Shown here: positions 48,026-60,423 of the stretch, one piece after another | How the letters are laid out: each line of letters starts with the position of its first letter | How positions within the stretch are numbered: the stretch's first letter is position 1 | Assembly: GCA_022575985.1 (NCBI GenBank) | Contig: JAKSXM010000007.1 | Coordinates: forward strand, 58,868,501-58,932,500 | Source of the DNA: Anagrus nilaparvatae | Taxonomy: Eukaryota; Arthropoda; Insecta; Hymenoptera; Mymaridae | Reading direction: 5' to 3' | Length of the DNA stretch: 64,000 nucleotides | Translations under genes and position numbers: made by a program | Notes under the pieces: generated by a model | The model's input: the letters and a program-made list of their open reading frames with translations, nothing else | Database searches by the model: none | What the model was told of the DNA's origin: nothing

Positions 48026-48488
48026 TCATAATCGTGCCGCCACCAATATATTTCGTAACCCACTTGTTTTTTTTTGTTTCGTGGATAAAAATAGGAGTAA
48101 TATATGTTTTTTGACCTGCTAAAGCCGAATCCGGGGTTTATTTTGACATAAGAACATCAGAAAGTTTTGCTTAACTCACAAATTTTTGAAGCTTGGTTAG
48201 CATTTACAACTCGATTTTGCTTAGTTTTGAACTGATTTTGCAAAAATTTTTTAATAACAATTAATCTGCCTATTGTATGTCAAAATACACCCCGGATTCG
48301 ACTTTAGCAGCTCAAAAAACATATAGTACACCTATTTTTATATTTTAAAAAGTCCCTAAATCAAAAATATTCTAAGTCCATTTGACCTCCCCCCCTGTTT
48401 AAAGGGACTTTTTCGGATACCTCTCCCTATGAATATTAAAAAAAAGTGGGTTACGAAATATATTGGTGAGTGGCAGCACGACTATCAA
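48026..48488. mobile_element. Foldback element, 0.46 kb
   Basis: The left arm ATAATCGTGCCGCCACC and TATATTTCGTAACCCACTT pairs with right-arm AAGTGGGTTACGAAATATA and GTGGCAGCACGACTAT. Inner arms match too: CTGCTAAAGCCGAATCCGG with CCGGATTCGACTTTAGCAG. The inner word is a variant of the recurring motif. The left arm lacks four bases present on the right. No clear target duplication. Confidence 0.7.
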
Positions 48489-50061
48489 AATTACTCATTA
48501 TCGCTATAAAATAAAACAATTTTCGAAATTTAACATCCAGCCTAATATAACATTTTATTAAAAATCTCTTACTTATTAAGATTTAAAAAAATTTTTATAG
48601 ACTTTTTTATTTCTCCATAAAAATTCTTTTTATCCAGAGATAATCTATAATATACTCATTTAGGTGACAATTTTTCAAAAATAAAAAAAAGAGAAAAGAG
48701 GATAAAAAAAAAATTAAAATAAAATTAAAATAAATTATATTTATCGTTATTTATTTTATTGTATACATTAAAAAAAAAAAATTATAGATTTCTAATCAAT
48801 AATAAAGAAATTTATAAGATAATAAAAATTCTTTTTTATTTATAAAAGTCGTAAACAAAAAAAAAAAGATAAAAAAAAATTAAAAATTTTTTAAAAGTAT
48901 TAAATAAATATTATCAAATTATTATACATAGAAGAAACAAAAAAGGTATTGAAAAGTCATATATACAGAGCCTACGCAAATTTATAATAAAAAGATGCAC
49001 ATTGAAAATAAATAAAAAATACAAGTGGGAGGATAAAAGATAAAAAAAAAAACAAAAAGGAAATAACATTCAAAAGAGTTGAGTAGAGAGTGTTTTATAG
49101 GTAGTAGGGATTTTTTTAGGTTGTTCATTTTATATCCACAGGTGTGTCAGTTGTTCAACGTCTTTCTAAAATACAACATATGAGTATAAAGTAGTATGTG
49201 ATCGACCAAAAAAAAAAAGGAGAAATCTTTTGCTATAGTGACGCATCCAAACAGCACCTACACATAAAATAACCAATTCAGGGGGCTCTGAAAGAATGTG
49301 CCGGGATGTAATCTTTCAAAGTGCTAAACAAGATCGGTTTCTTTTTTTATTTTTGTGTGCCTTTTTATTTTTTAAGTGGTTATTATGAGAATGCTGCAGT
49401 TTAATAATCAAAGTAATAACGAGGATTCAAGAATTAGAGAAAAATTAAAGTCTCATTTACTCTTTTAATTGCCATTTAATTAATTGGTAAGTTTTATTCA
49501 TTAAAAGCAAAAAAAAAAGTAAATTTTTTGCAAAAATCACTTTATATGGAATTACACTCAATTAGAAAGTTTAAAAAATAATTATAATATTTAATATGCA
49601 ACTTGATTATACGCCAGACTAAATCGTTTTATTTTTCCGCATATAAATTTATAAAACGATTCTTAATAAAGTCATGATATTTGTAATACCAGTATTTTTC
49701 TATAATAATAATAATATTCAGTAGGTACAGAGATCGGTTTCAATAAATGCAGGTGCGGCTTGATAATATGTGAGGCCCCTTTCCATTTATTCTTCTTTTT
49801 TTTTTTTTGTCAATTTCCTCTCTTTTATTATATTTTTATTCATGATTTTTTTTTTGTTGCATTTTTAGTATTGTAAATGGAAATATTTTTTAAATCAATA
49901 GATTTTTTTATATTATTTTTGTAATTTGATATTTTTGTTTATTTATGCATAAAAACGTTTTAATTTACGTGGTTTTTTTGATTAATATTATTTTATTTTA
50001 TTTTTTTCAGATTTATTGAAAAAATTATCAGTGTTTTTGTGAAAAAAAAAATTTTGTCAAA
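48489..50061. other. Spacer and possible leader of the LRR gene
   Basis: Mostly poly-A-rich, low-complexity DNA. A polypyrimidine acceptor (tttttttcag, ending 50010) lies 52 bp before the LRR gene's ATG, so a non-coding first exon is likely. A possible matching exon would end at the gtaagt donor at about 49486, and an initiator-like TCAGTT occurs near 49147. Neither is proven. Confidence 0.35.
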
Positions 50062-52676
50062 ATGTTGTTATTTAAATTTTTGATAATATTTTTAACGACT
50101 GTAACTCTTGATGTATTTGGACAGATACCAGATGAGTGTGATCCAAATTGGAATAGTTTAGAAACTGAAGATACTTTAAGAAAAAATTGTGGTGTAAAAT
50201 TTAAAAGTAAATGTTTATGTGGTAGAATATGTTTTGAAAAAAATCATCGTTATGTTGTTAATTGTACGAATTCTGGTTTTGATGATACTACGATATTGAA
50301 TGACTTACCGGAAAAAACTGAGGTATAATTAAATTTAAGAATAGCCACTTTGCTTAAAAGGAGCAAAATGTAGGTTTTGACCTTGCTGGTAGCAGATAAA
50401 GATTGAACCCTATATTTTGCCTCACAGTTTAACAATAGCGATAAAAATGAACGTTTATCCAAAGGAAAGCGTTCATTTTTAAAGCACATGATAAATAATG
50501 AATTTCTGTTCATTTTGGAAAATATTAAAATTTGAAATTATTTTTCAGGTATTAATAATGACAGGAAATTATTTTATGAATTTAGAATGGAACGTATTTG
50601 GCAAAGAAGAAAAATTTCCAAATTTAATTTACATTGATTTATCAAACAATGGTATTCAAGTTATACGTGGTAAATCATTCCATCATGTTAGAAATGTTAA
50701 AACTTTAATATTAGATTTTAATAAATTATCAATCAAAGAAGAAAAAACACATCCAAGAATATTTTCTAATTTTGAATCTTTAGCTGAATTGCATTTATCT
50801 GATGCATTTGAAGATGGTTTTGATAAAGAACTTGACATTGTGCTTGATGAAATATTTAAAAATAGGTAAAATTTTTTTATTTTTAAATTAATTTACAGCT
50901 ATAAATAATAAAAGATTCAGGTAGATAAATAGTTGCTCCTTATGTAATTTTGAATAATTAAAAAGCCAGAATGCACTGATTAGATCATTACCGTCTACTT
51001 TACTTTGTATCTAGCTTTCTAGGTTTTATTATTAATTTTTTCGTTTATTCAGAAACTATTTTGATGATGAAACTGTTATTATATTCATTAGAATCAGAAA
51101 GAAACTGTTATAGAAAACATTTCTACAGCTGGAATATCATGAAAAAATTTTGTACTATGTAGGCCCCTGAAATTTGACAACCAGACCTTTTAATAACATT
51201 TGCATTCAAAGTTTGTGAAAGTTTTTTTGATAATTTCTCGTTGAAAGGGTTTTGGAAAAGAAACTGATTTAAAAAATAGAAAAAAGTATTCCACTGAAAA
51301 AAAAATTCGGTTACCGCTACCAGGATTCCGGTTCTGGCAGCTGGAACATTTTTTTTTCTTTCAAATGGTTTCAAATGCAATAAAACCTAGGAAAAATGTT
51401 ACAAAAAAAATTTTTTTTTTCAATTTTTATTATGCCGCGATGCTTAGATTTTAAATGAGAAAACTCGTTTTTAAAAAATTTATTTTTCTTTCAAGAAGAT
51501 TAGAATAAAAAAAAATTTGGCTGCCACAACCGGGACTCCGGTAAGAGCATTTAGAAAAATTCCGGCAGCCGCAATCGGAATTTTTTTTCAGTGTATTCAG
51601 GTACTGTTTATACTGTTTATACTGAAAAATATTTATTTTATACCTTATAAACTACCAAAATACAACACCACGATTTTGACCAGAAATGACATAATATTCA
51701 ATAATAAAAAATTTTTTTATTTGTAGCTGTATGCACATATACTATTCTCGTATTAAATTAAACTAATATAATTAACATTTTTTGTTTACAGCAATTTAAC
51801 AAAATTGATGAAAATTCATTTAGAACAAAATGAAATAAAAAATTTTAACAATACTCCAGATTTATTTTGCAATTTACCAAATTTATTTGATATTTATTTA
51901 GGTGATAATTTAATAAATAAAATAGATTTAAAATTATGGTGTTTAAAAAATTTTCGTTTTTTGGATTTAAGAAGAAATAATTTAACAACAATAACTAAAC
52001 AAGACTTATTTAATTTAGATACTACATTAAAAAAAAAATTAGATAAAACGTTGCAATTTGATTTATCTGAAAATCCATTTCATTGCTCATGTCATTTAAA
52101 CCCATTTGTTAAATGGGTACAAAAAAATAATAAGTATTTAAGAGACGATTCATTTTTAAGATGCAAAACACCAAGTAAGTTTATTTCATATTCAATTTAT
52201 TTAAGAGATCAAATTTGTGAGATGGTCTCTACCTGCCAGGTGGACTGCTAAATTCTTATCTTAGAGAGATCATGCATCAAAAATATAAACTTCCAGAAAA
52301 TTTATCTGGGTTGAGAAATCAACCTGGCAAATAGTGACCATATCCACTGCCTCTTAATTTATGTACTAAATAAATTAACTTAAATTATTTTGTTTTTTCA
52401 GCACATGAAAATTCAGTACCATTATTTGAAACAAAAAATTGTGACGTCAATGGTACAAAATTAAAATCATCACAATCTGGTTGGACATCAAGAACAAGTA
52501 CAACAGTATTATTATGTATATTAACCTTAATATTAATATCATTAATATTTTCATTATTTTATATGGAAAGAATAAAATTAAAAAGAAAATTAGAACCAGT
52601 TATTGAATCAGTACATAAAAGAGTACGTTACACATCAATTGCAACATCGTGTGAAGCACAAGAAATAAATGTTTAA
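50062..52676 (+). CDS. Leucine-rich repeat type I membrane protein
   Basis: Four exons: 50062-50322, 50549-50865, 51792-52174, 52402-52676. They sum to 1236 nt, 411 aa. A signal peptide (MLLFKFLIIFLTTVTLDVFG) is followed by a Cys-rich cap (about 26-75, with C-x-C in CLCGRIC), which serves as an N-terminal LRR flank. Repeats follow: IYIDLSNNGIQVI, VKTLILDFNKLSI, LAELHLSD, LMKIHLEQNEIKNF, LFDIYLGDNLINKI and FRFLDLRRNNLTTI. A C-terminal cap reads NPFHCSCHLNPFVKWV with further Cys at FLRCKTP. One membrane segment (LLCILTLILISLIFSLFY, about 345-365) leads to a basic tail (MERIKLKRK) of about 45 aa. It is a cell-surface LRR receptor or adhesion protein; ligand and orthologue unknown. The first donor is gtataa, weaker than the others. 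No Toll TIR domain is present. Confidence 0.85.
50866..51791. other. LRR gene intron 2
   Basis: A 926-bp GT..AG intron. It contains a GC-richer inverted pair: GGTTACCGCTACCAGGATTC near 51310 and GCTGCCACAACCGGGACTCC near 51520 lie in blocks that partly mirror each other, so a degraded foldback is likely. The frames at 51123-51380 and 51517-51726 are its arms, not exons. Confidence 0.45.
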
Positions 52677-55216
52677 ATAAAAACTTTATAAAAGTGAATT
52701 TTTTAAAATGTGATTTTTTGAATATAAAATTCAGACTAAGTCGAATTTATAATTATTATAGTTACTAATATTAGAAATATATTGTGCTTTTTTTTCCTAA
52801 CAATGCAAATTAATTTATAGTTTTATTGTTAAAATTTTAAAAAATGAGAGACTGATTTAAACTTTTTAACTTTAGTGAATATTATTATTGTATAGTTGTT
52901 TTAAATTCTTATGTATTTGTGTAAATGTTTGTTTGAATGGTACATATTTTTTTATAATTAGTTATTTAGAGAAAACAAGAATCAAAATAATTATATATTA
53001 TTTAAATAGTAATAAGTAAATTGTATATTTTTAGATTTTGAGATATTATTTTATTTTAAGAATATATGAGTTTTTTAAAAAAGAAATTTACATTTTTTAT
53101 TTATTGATTTTGTTTCTGATAGTCTTTTGCAAAGAAATTGGATTTTTCGCCATGTAATAAAAATTTGTAAAATTTTGGCTCTCATGATAAACAGTGGAAA
53201 GAAAATAAGCATGAAAGTATTTGTTACTCAATCAAAAAATTATTCTTGCAGATATTTTTGCAGAAAAAAGATGTAATAAAAGTTCATCATGGTTTTTCGA
53301 TATAGAATTTTGTACAGGATTTAATTTTAATTTTCAGTTTTACAAAATAATTATTTGCACGTATCAAGGTGCTGATGTCAAAATGCAAATTTAAGTTATT
53401 CATTAAATAATTAAAAAACACTTGACACTTTCAAATATGAGGGGTTCCTCGCCAACTGAGCCTATGTTGTTTAAAGAGTCATGAAAATCGGTTCAAAATA
53501 TTTTTTGCTAATAATTAGCTTTCTAAATATCGTTTTCGATTCTTGGCAGTCATTTTCGTGTTTTCGACCTTTTATTTTGAATTAGCTAAAAATTTTATCT
53601 TTGCTGTCAATATTTATTTTACTGTAAAAAATATTTTTTTTTGATACTTTTGGGTACTAAGAAATTTTCTGTAGAAATTAGTAATTCTGTAACAAATTTA
53701 AAAAAAAAAAAAAATCCGTGGAATAAACTAACCTGATTCAAATGCTCCAGATCAAAAAATATATTTCTCAAATTACCAGTTATTTAAATTTTCAAATTTC
53801 TTGACTCTAGATTTAGATTTTCCTCGTCATTTGAAGAATTTGTATTATAATTGGCGAGATTTTAAAAGTTGAAAGTCATAATTTAAAATTCTTAAATAAA
53901 AATTCAAAAAATTATTTTTTTAAAAATATTAAACTATCTTTTTACTATAGCTAAACTATCTTTTCGCTAAAATTTTATCGCTTGTCCAAAAATGCTTTAA
54001 ATGATACCAAAATTTATAAGGGTATGTTGTAAAATTTCTCGCGAGACCCAAATCTGGTATCTGAAAATTTGAAAAACGGGTAACTTGAGAAATATCATTA
54101 TCAAAATTAATTTGCACCCGGTATATTTGAAGGTATTAATTATAGCTTATAAAACAAGAAATTTAAACTTGTAATTGGAAGAAAATTGAATCATAATTCA
54201 ATCTGCGCATTTCAAGATATTTAGGCTCAAAGACAAAATTAAAATAATGATTTTCTCACGTATGCGCACACCAAGTCAACCTTTGGACCCCAGAATACAA
54301 TTCTACGGGGAATTTTGTACCTAATAAAAATATTTTAAATGTAAAATAAACATTGGACAGCAAAAATAAGAACATGTTGAGCTAATTTGAAGTAAAAGGC
54401 CAATAATATTAAAATGGCATCCAAAAACCAATAACTGGACTTAAACTTTAGCATGAAGACGTATTTTGGGCTGCATTTTTAGCAAAAATATCTTAGCTCC
54501 AGTTGACATGAAAACCCTAATATATATTTTTTTTTTATTAAAAATTTTACTTATTTATTTATTTTTAATGTATTGCGTATGCAATGTTTCTTAGCATATT
54601 TTAGAGTTGGTGGACAATAGCATTCAGAGTAGAAACTTTCCTTATCCATCCCACTCATTTATTCGCGTCACTTTCTTAGAATACAGACAATGAGGGTTTT
54701 AATCCACAAACTACAGATTCACTACAAAAACCTGATTTGCAAGGTCTATATTAATTAATTATGCAGAAAGTTCTTAAAAGTAGTAATTTAAAAAAAATTT
54801 AGGTTTTTTTTAAATTCTAATTTTTACTTCAATTTTTTAGATTTTCAATTTTGAAACCCTTTTAATAGCAGCCAAGTAAAAAAGTATATTGTAAGCTAAT
54901 ATAAGTATGAAAAAAAAAACCCTTTTCCGTCATTTTGTATTTATTCGTGTATTTCTACGTTTCATCTATTTCAAGGCAAAAGAAAAGGGATAAATTTTAA
55001 AAACAGTATTACACTGCGTAGTGGTATTACCCATACTTTATTACTATTACTATCAATCATTGATTTTAATATTTTACTATTTTTTACTATTTTGACAGTT
55101 GATGATTGATTTACTGAAACAAATTAGGCACGTTTTTTTGTAAAGTTATTTAGAAAGTCGTTTTGGTGTGTACTTATGATATAATATATAAGAAGGTGAC
55201 AATTAAAGAAAATGTT
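52677..55216. other. LRR gene 3' flank and repeat-like spacer
   Basis: The proximal part is AT-rich and should hold the 3' UTR. From about 53400 to 54480 the sequence is somewhat GC-richer and looks like old mobile DNA, but I could not find termini. No gene supported. Confidence 0.4.
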
Positions 55217-56616
55217 AAATAATAGGATGTAGTGCAAAACAACGAAAGGTAAAACCCATGAGTGTAAAATAACCCGAAAAAAATTCAATCTTAAAATAAT
55301 TAAAAAGAATGATTTAATTATGAAAAAATATACAACGAATATTTTGATACCGAAAAAAACTTGACCGAAATCGAGAAAAAGGGAAAATTTTATTACGAAA
55401 ATGCATTTTTTATATTGGCGAAAATCCGAAATTAAATTTTTGTTTTTTTTTATTTGTTCATAGAAATACATATATTCCGAAAGTCATAATATACTGAAAA
55501 AAAAGATTACGAAAATTTAAAATATGGCGATTAACTGAAATCAGTTAGAAAGGCCATTATAACGAAAAAAAAAAATTCGAAATTTTTTTTTCCGAAAACT
55601 TGAAAATATCAACAATTGCTTATAAATTATGTTGATTCATTGCTTTTAAATGCTTTAATAATGAAAAATCAGTGTGAAAATGTGAAGCCCATTATTAATA
55701 TAGCTACTACTGTTATAAAAGGTATCATTAAAAATACAAAATTGAATTTGCAGTCTTTTTTACTTATTATGCCTTTTTATTTATTAATGGAATCTCATTA
55801 TAAAATTTATCCAATTTTTTAGTCTGCAATTTAATAAAATAATTTCTCTACGGTCTCCACTTTCTAGCTGCCCTCAAGATGCTCTTTGGCTGTGACTGTG
55901 GAGACCAGTCGGAGTTTGCAACTTACAGTCCATAAGTCACGTTTAACATGGAACATGTTTATATGCAGGGTGTTACTTCAAGCATGTCATGTTTTGGGGG
56001 AGGTTCAAATGGGCCATATTGGGGGGATTTAAATGGACTTAGAATAATTTGAGTGTAGGCACAGAATAATTTCGATAATGGGTTATAGAATAATAATAAG
56101 GATTTAAGTTGCTCAAATTTTTATTAATGCCAATCATTATCCTAGAACACTATTTACTTAATGGGTACAAAATACTAGCGGTGATTTATAGCCTTAAAAC
56201 CATAATTACTTGCAATGGTTCATAAAAATTAGATCAAAAAATATTTTCGTTATAAAATTTTTCGGATATTTTGTTTTTCGTGTTTATTTTTTTCGGGATT
56301 TCGAGCTTTTCGTTATTTTTGTTTTCAAAGCAATAAATAAAATTTTTATCTTCGATGTTAAAATAGAATTTTCGTTATGTTAAAAATCGTTGTATTAAAC
56401 CTTTCGTTGTTAAAAAATCAGGAAAAATAAAATTCGTTATATTTCTATGCATTATAAAAATCATTCATCTTCAATTACTTCGTACTTAAAAATTTCTAAA
56501 TATAATTTTTCTTTATTTTTTTTTTACCATAAATTATTTTCTAGATGAAAATTTTCGGGTTATTTTAACCTCGTAGGTTTTTACCTTTCGTTGTTTTGCA
56601 CTACATCCAAATAATA
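55217..56616. mobile_element. Foldback element, 1.38 kb, 8-bp duplication
   Basis: The element at 55225-56608 is flanked by a perfect 8-bp duplication AAATAATA (55217-55224 and 56609-56616). The termini are exact inverted repeats: GGATGTAGTGCAAAACAACG and its complement. Further inwards GAAAGGTAAAAACC and AAAATAACCCGAAAA also match between arms, and both arms are rich in CGAAAA/TTTTCG words. The middle (about 55846-56110) differs and holds a hairpin (GGTCTCCAC at 55850 with GTGGAGACC at 55894) and a relative of the ACATGGAACATGTTTATA repeat, so it is probably a nested insert. No transposase is present. An 8-bp duplication suggests hAT or P-like insertion. Confidence 0.75.
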
Positions 56617-57079
56617 TTATATAAGTTAGGTAATAATAAAAATTTGTAAATTTAATTAATTATTTATTAAAGTTTTCATATTAAATAATTTAAATAATTA
56701 GAAGAAAAATAAAATTTTTCTATAAATGGTATAGATATTAGGGTGTTTCTTATTTCCCTAACTGCCTGCAGAAAAAAATACTGGCTCAAATATGATACTT
56801 CAGGTCATAAAAATGTTATTTAAAAAAAAATTTTTTATAATTAACTTGATATAGTGTGCGTATTTGCAAATGAAAATCAGTAAAAATCAGGAAAAAGGTT
56901 TTAAAAACGTGTTAGAAAGCTTTTAGAAACCTTCCCAAAAACTTTTTACTAATAAAACGTTCTAAAAGCGTGTTAATGACAAAATATCTATAAAAAACTG
57001 TAAATAATAACATAAAAGGTTATTTTTAGGTATTTTGGCCATTTACAGAAGCCTTGTTCCATTTCCTCATTTCCTCAGT

Positions 57080-58410
57080 CTGCACTAATTAAGCTCACAG
57101 ATGATATTAGAATTGACAAAGAAAAGAATTTGGCTACGCTTTTATTGCAGTTTGATTTCTCGAAAGCCTTTGATAATGTATCACCATCAAAACTTCTCAA
57201 AAATCTGAAGGTCATGGGCTTCTCTAATTAGTCAAAACATTGTCCGATCTTTATGTGCTCTATCAAAATCTTCAACATCAACTTCCCGTGACATAAACAT
57301 AGGAGTGCCCTAAGGATCTGTTAAGTGGAAATAACATTTTTAGACTATTTTATGCTGATGATCAAGTGCCTGCACATGAAATAAAGCAGGGTATCGTAAA
57401 TCTCTCTTTTTAAGCAAAAAAAGTGACAACTTGGGCAGAAACTAATTGCTTAGCATTAAATACTAAAAAGACTTAGACAATGGTATTCGGTTCCTCCTAT
57501 ACAGTAAAGTTGTTCAAAGGATTAAACATATCTGGCATAGAGGTTCTAATAGTAATAGCAAAGAATATACATATATTATGTAGTATAATATTATTGATTA
57601 AGTAACATGCTTGGGTATATTACTAGACAGTACTCTTTCATGGAAACCTCAAGTTCAGCAGGTAATTTAAAAAGAGGATAAAGTGCTCTACTGTTTAAAA
57701 ACCATCAAACCCTGTACTTCACAAGCACTTAATAAGCGGTTAGTGCAATCACTAGTAATATCTCATTTGGACTATTGTAATGTGGTTTACTCAGGTATTA
57801 CTGATGATCTGCGTATGCTGCTCCAGAGATTATCTAACTCTGGGATACGATACATCTATGGTGTAAAAAGAAATTACCCCCTATAGAAGACAACGACGCT
57901 GGATGACTAACTCTACACGCATTGATTATTTTGCATCATTAACAATGTACAGACTAGTTCGCATGAAAGAACCCCTTTTCTTTTACCTCTCTTTAAACCG
58001 TACAAATTTGATAAACCGACTCGTAGCCCACGTAAAGACTTAAGCCCTGAAACAGTTGGCCCGTTCATAGTGTAACAGTAGGGTAGGTAGAAAAGGTCTC
58101 CTAGTCTCGTTACGAAATGGCATTTTTGCAAATTTTTATCGCTTCTTGAAACGTGATTCGCATTATCATGAACACCAGATGCGTATGTTTTGAAACCGAT
58201 CCTAGGAAACATTAAAAAATTGTATAAATAACTGATAAATACCATTTCGTAGCGAGACTAGGAGACCTACTCTACCTACCCTATTGCCCCAACTATGAAC
58301 GCGCCCAGTAACTATTAACTGGAGCTATATTCGTTTCAAATAAAATACTTTAATTACTGAAATAATATTCCTCCATACATTCGTGACTTGTCATCTTATA
58401 CTCCAGTAAA
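57080..58410 (+). pseudogene. Jockey-like LINE reverse transcriptase fragment
   Basis: A decayed non-LTR retrotransposon with several frame breaks. In order: LLLQFDFSKAFDNVSPSKLL (57150-57205), a GVP-GS block near 57302, the catalytic FYADD at 57348-57362, VFGSSY then LGILLDSTLSWKPQVQQV near 57610-57660, SLVISHLDYCNVVYSGI (57745-57800), RLSNSGIRYIYGV (57830-57870), FASLTMYRLVRMKEP (57930-57975), and after an inserted MITE NNIPPYIRDL (58360-58392). This is the usual order from RT palm to the conserved C terminus of Jockey-type elements. It has stops and shifts throughout and cannot make protein. Confidence 0.75.
58054..58309. mobile_element. Harbinger-like MITE inside the LINE
   Basis: The insert 58057-58306 (250 bp) has termini TGGCCCGTTCATAG and the complement of CTATGAACGCGCCC, flanked by AGT at 58054-58056 and 58307-58309. 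The arms also share GTAGGGTAGGTAG or its complement, GGTCTCCTAGTCTCG and ACGAAATGG. A GGG(C/N)CGTT-type terminus and a 3-bp duplication are typical of PIF/Harbinger MITEs. LINE coding similarity stops at its left edge and resumes at its right edge, which confirms the borders. Confidence 0.75.
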
Positions 58411-59640
58411 AATACGGGAGAGGGGGGCTTGTACTTAAAGTTGCAAATATCAGATTTGCTATAGTACAGGTTTTTTGAGTCGTTGAACACGAAAATCAGG
58501 GTCATTTGGTAAAAAAATGAATGGGCGCAACACCCGAAAATTTGTAAAAACTCCCCCCAAAAAGGGGTATTTTTGATATATTCGAGTTTTGAGCCTATAG
58601 AATTGGCTAAGAATTGGTTACCAAGGGTTTTTTGAGTCGTTAATTAAGAATCTTAGTGATTTTGTTAGGTTAAACCCCAAAAAGACGTTTTTGGAACACT
58701 GAAAATGAATTTCAAGATCTTTTGAATAATTAATATATCACCCATAAATTATCTAAAACTACCCCCAAAAAAGTGTTGTTTTTGCTTTTTTTTGCACTTT
58801 TTGCGTGTAGATTAGGTTCATAGGGGTTTTATCTCGGTCGCTATTTTTTAATGAAAAATTAATATTTTATCCTTAAATTAGCTAAAACTACCACCAAAAG
58901 CGTGTCTTTGCTATATTAAAATTTTCTGCGTTCAGATTAAGTCCATACAGTTTTTTGGGTCGCGGATAACGAATTTCGCGAGTTTTCACCCTTAAATTAA
59001 TCACCTGAAAAATTAATGTTTGGGTAAAAATAAATAACACTTTGTAATTTTTTCTTAATAAATCTGATTTTTTTAAAAATAATTATTCAATAAATATTTT
59101 AATCTGATAAAATGTACAATTACAAGCATATACATAATTAATCATCTTTGATATCTTCCATTCATTTTTCTGATTGCATGTATGAACATTCCATGTCTTG
59201 ATTCACTACATCAGCATCTTCAGTGCTGTCGATTGTGACAAATTGGCTCTAGAATTGAACTTTCCAATTCTGCAACGTTTTCAAAAATACCATTTTCTAT
59301 ATTTTAAGTATTTTTACTACGATTTCTTTATTATATTATATAATCATTTTTTTATAAAAGTAACAAAAAATATTGTAAGTATAAATGCACGATATAAAAC
59401 TGGTAAAAAAATATACATTAAATTAGTATATACATAAAAATTGCATAATTTTTAAGCTATATATGATAAAAATATTTTTTTATTTTTTCAGACGTAAAAT
59501 TTTATTTTTTGATTATGACGATGGTTATTATTCTTATTATTATTACAATGTATAAATTTATCAATATTTTTTTTAAAATTTTGCACCTTATCTTTTTACT
59601 ATCGTGAATTTCAACACTCTTAAAACAACATGATGTGTAT
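58411..59640. repeat. Old repeat block with recurring motif
   Basis: From 58440 to 58990 the motif GGTTTTTTGAGTCGTTGA (58470), GGGTTTTTTGAGTCGTTAA (58626) and GTTTTTTGGGTCGCGGA (58950) appears in the same direction, each followed by ACGAAA or AAGAATC, with ACCCCCAAAAA-type words between. The spacing is irregular (about 155 and 325 bp). After 59000 the sequence is plain AT-rich spacer. Confidence 0.5.
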
Positions 59641-59700
59641 ATATATATATATATACTAGGGGACACCGTCCCCTGCGCGCTTCGCTTGCCAACCTCCGTA
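59638..59700. repeat. TA microsatellite and hairpin terminus
   Basis: A (TA)n run at about 59638-59655 abuts CTAGGGGACACCGTCCCCTG, which contains the hairpin GGGGAC-ACC-GTCCCC, then GCGCGCTTCGC. The abrupt GC-rich end next to a TA run looks like the end of a transposable element, possibly an RTE-type tail. The other end is not seen. Confidence 0.45.
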
Positions 59701-60040
59701 GAGTGAAAAAGGTGCTACTAATGTAAAGGTGTTACTTATGATTCGCGTCATAATCCTGTAAAGGTTAATGAGTTTTGTTTACAGCTTTAGTTATAATATT
59801 ATTATAAGGTATTTAGTAATAATATAATTTGATTTTTACAAATCAATATTATCACTATCGATATAGATATTTTTATATATTATGTTTCGACTGTTTTTAT
59901 ATATGAATTATTATTTTTAATTAAAAATGTATTTACATGAGCATATAATTTTTTTTTTCGAATACTAGTTGCAACTGTATTTAAGATTACAAAAAGATTA
60001 TTATTTTTGCAATTACATTTTTCTATGACAAAGTATCTCC

Positions 60041-60147
60041 TAGGTCAAAAAAACCCATCAATTTGGGCCAAAATAACCCACTAGGCCAAAAGGAGCATAT
60101 GGATCAAAAGATTTTCCTGGGCCAAAAGGACCATTCTGAATCAAAGG
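60041..60147. repeat. Degenerate tandem repeat, about 18-bp period
   Basis: The word (G/A)G(C/A/T)(C/T)CAAAA recurs at about 60043, 60066, 60084, 60101, 60120 and 60138, so six units at 17-23 bp spacing, mostly 18. The unit is roughly GGCCAAAAGGACCATTCT. It lies about 280 bp upstream of the transporter start codon. Confidence 0.6.
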
Positions 60148-60423
60148 TCTCGTGTGACAGCGGCTGCGGTGGCAGTGGTTATAAATTTATAATATATATA
60201 TATATTTATATATATAAGTATGTTAAAGATTAGATAATTGTTAATTACATTGGGTATACTGTACATAGATATAATGTCCTCGTTAAAATATTAATATTTT
60301 GTCACATTTATTATTTTTTATTTATAAATTTCATTCATATATGGATAAAAAAATTAATTAACAATAATAATAACAATATAAATAAATAAATTAATTGTGT
60401 TAGTGTTCAGTATTATTTAAATA

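Noticed and set aside
55124..55471. 115-codon minus-strand hydrophobic frame
   Set aside because: It crosses the left end of the 55225 foldback element, so it is a chance frame.
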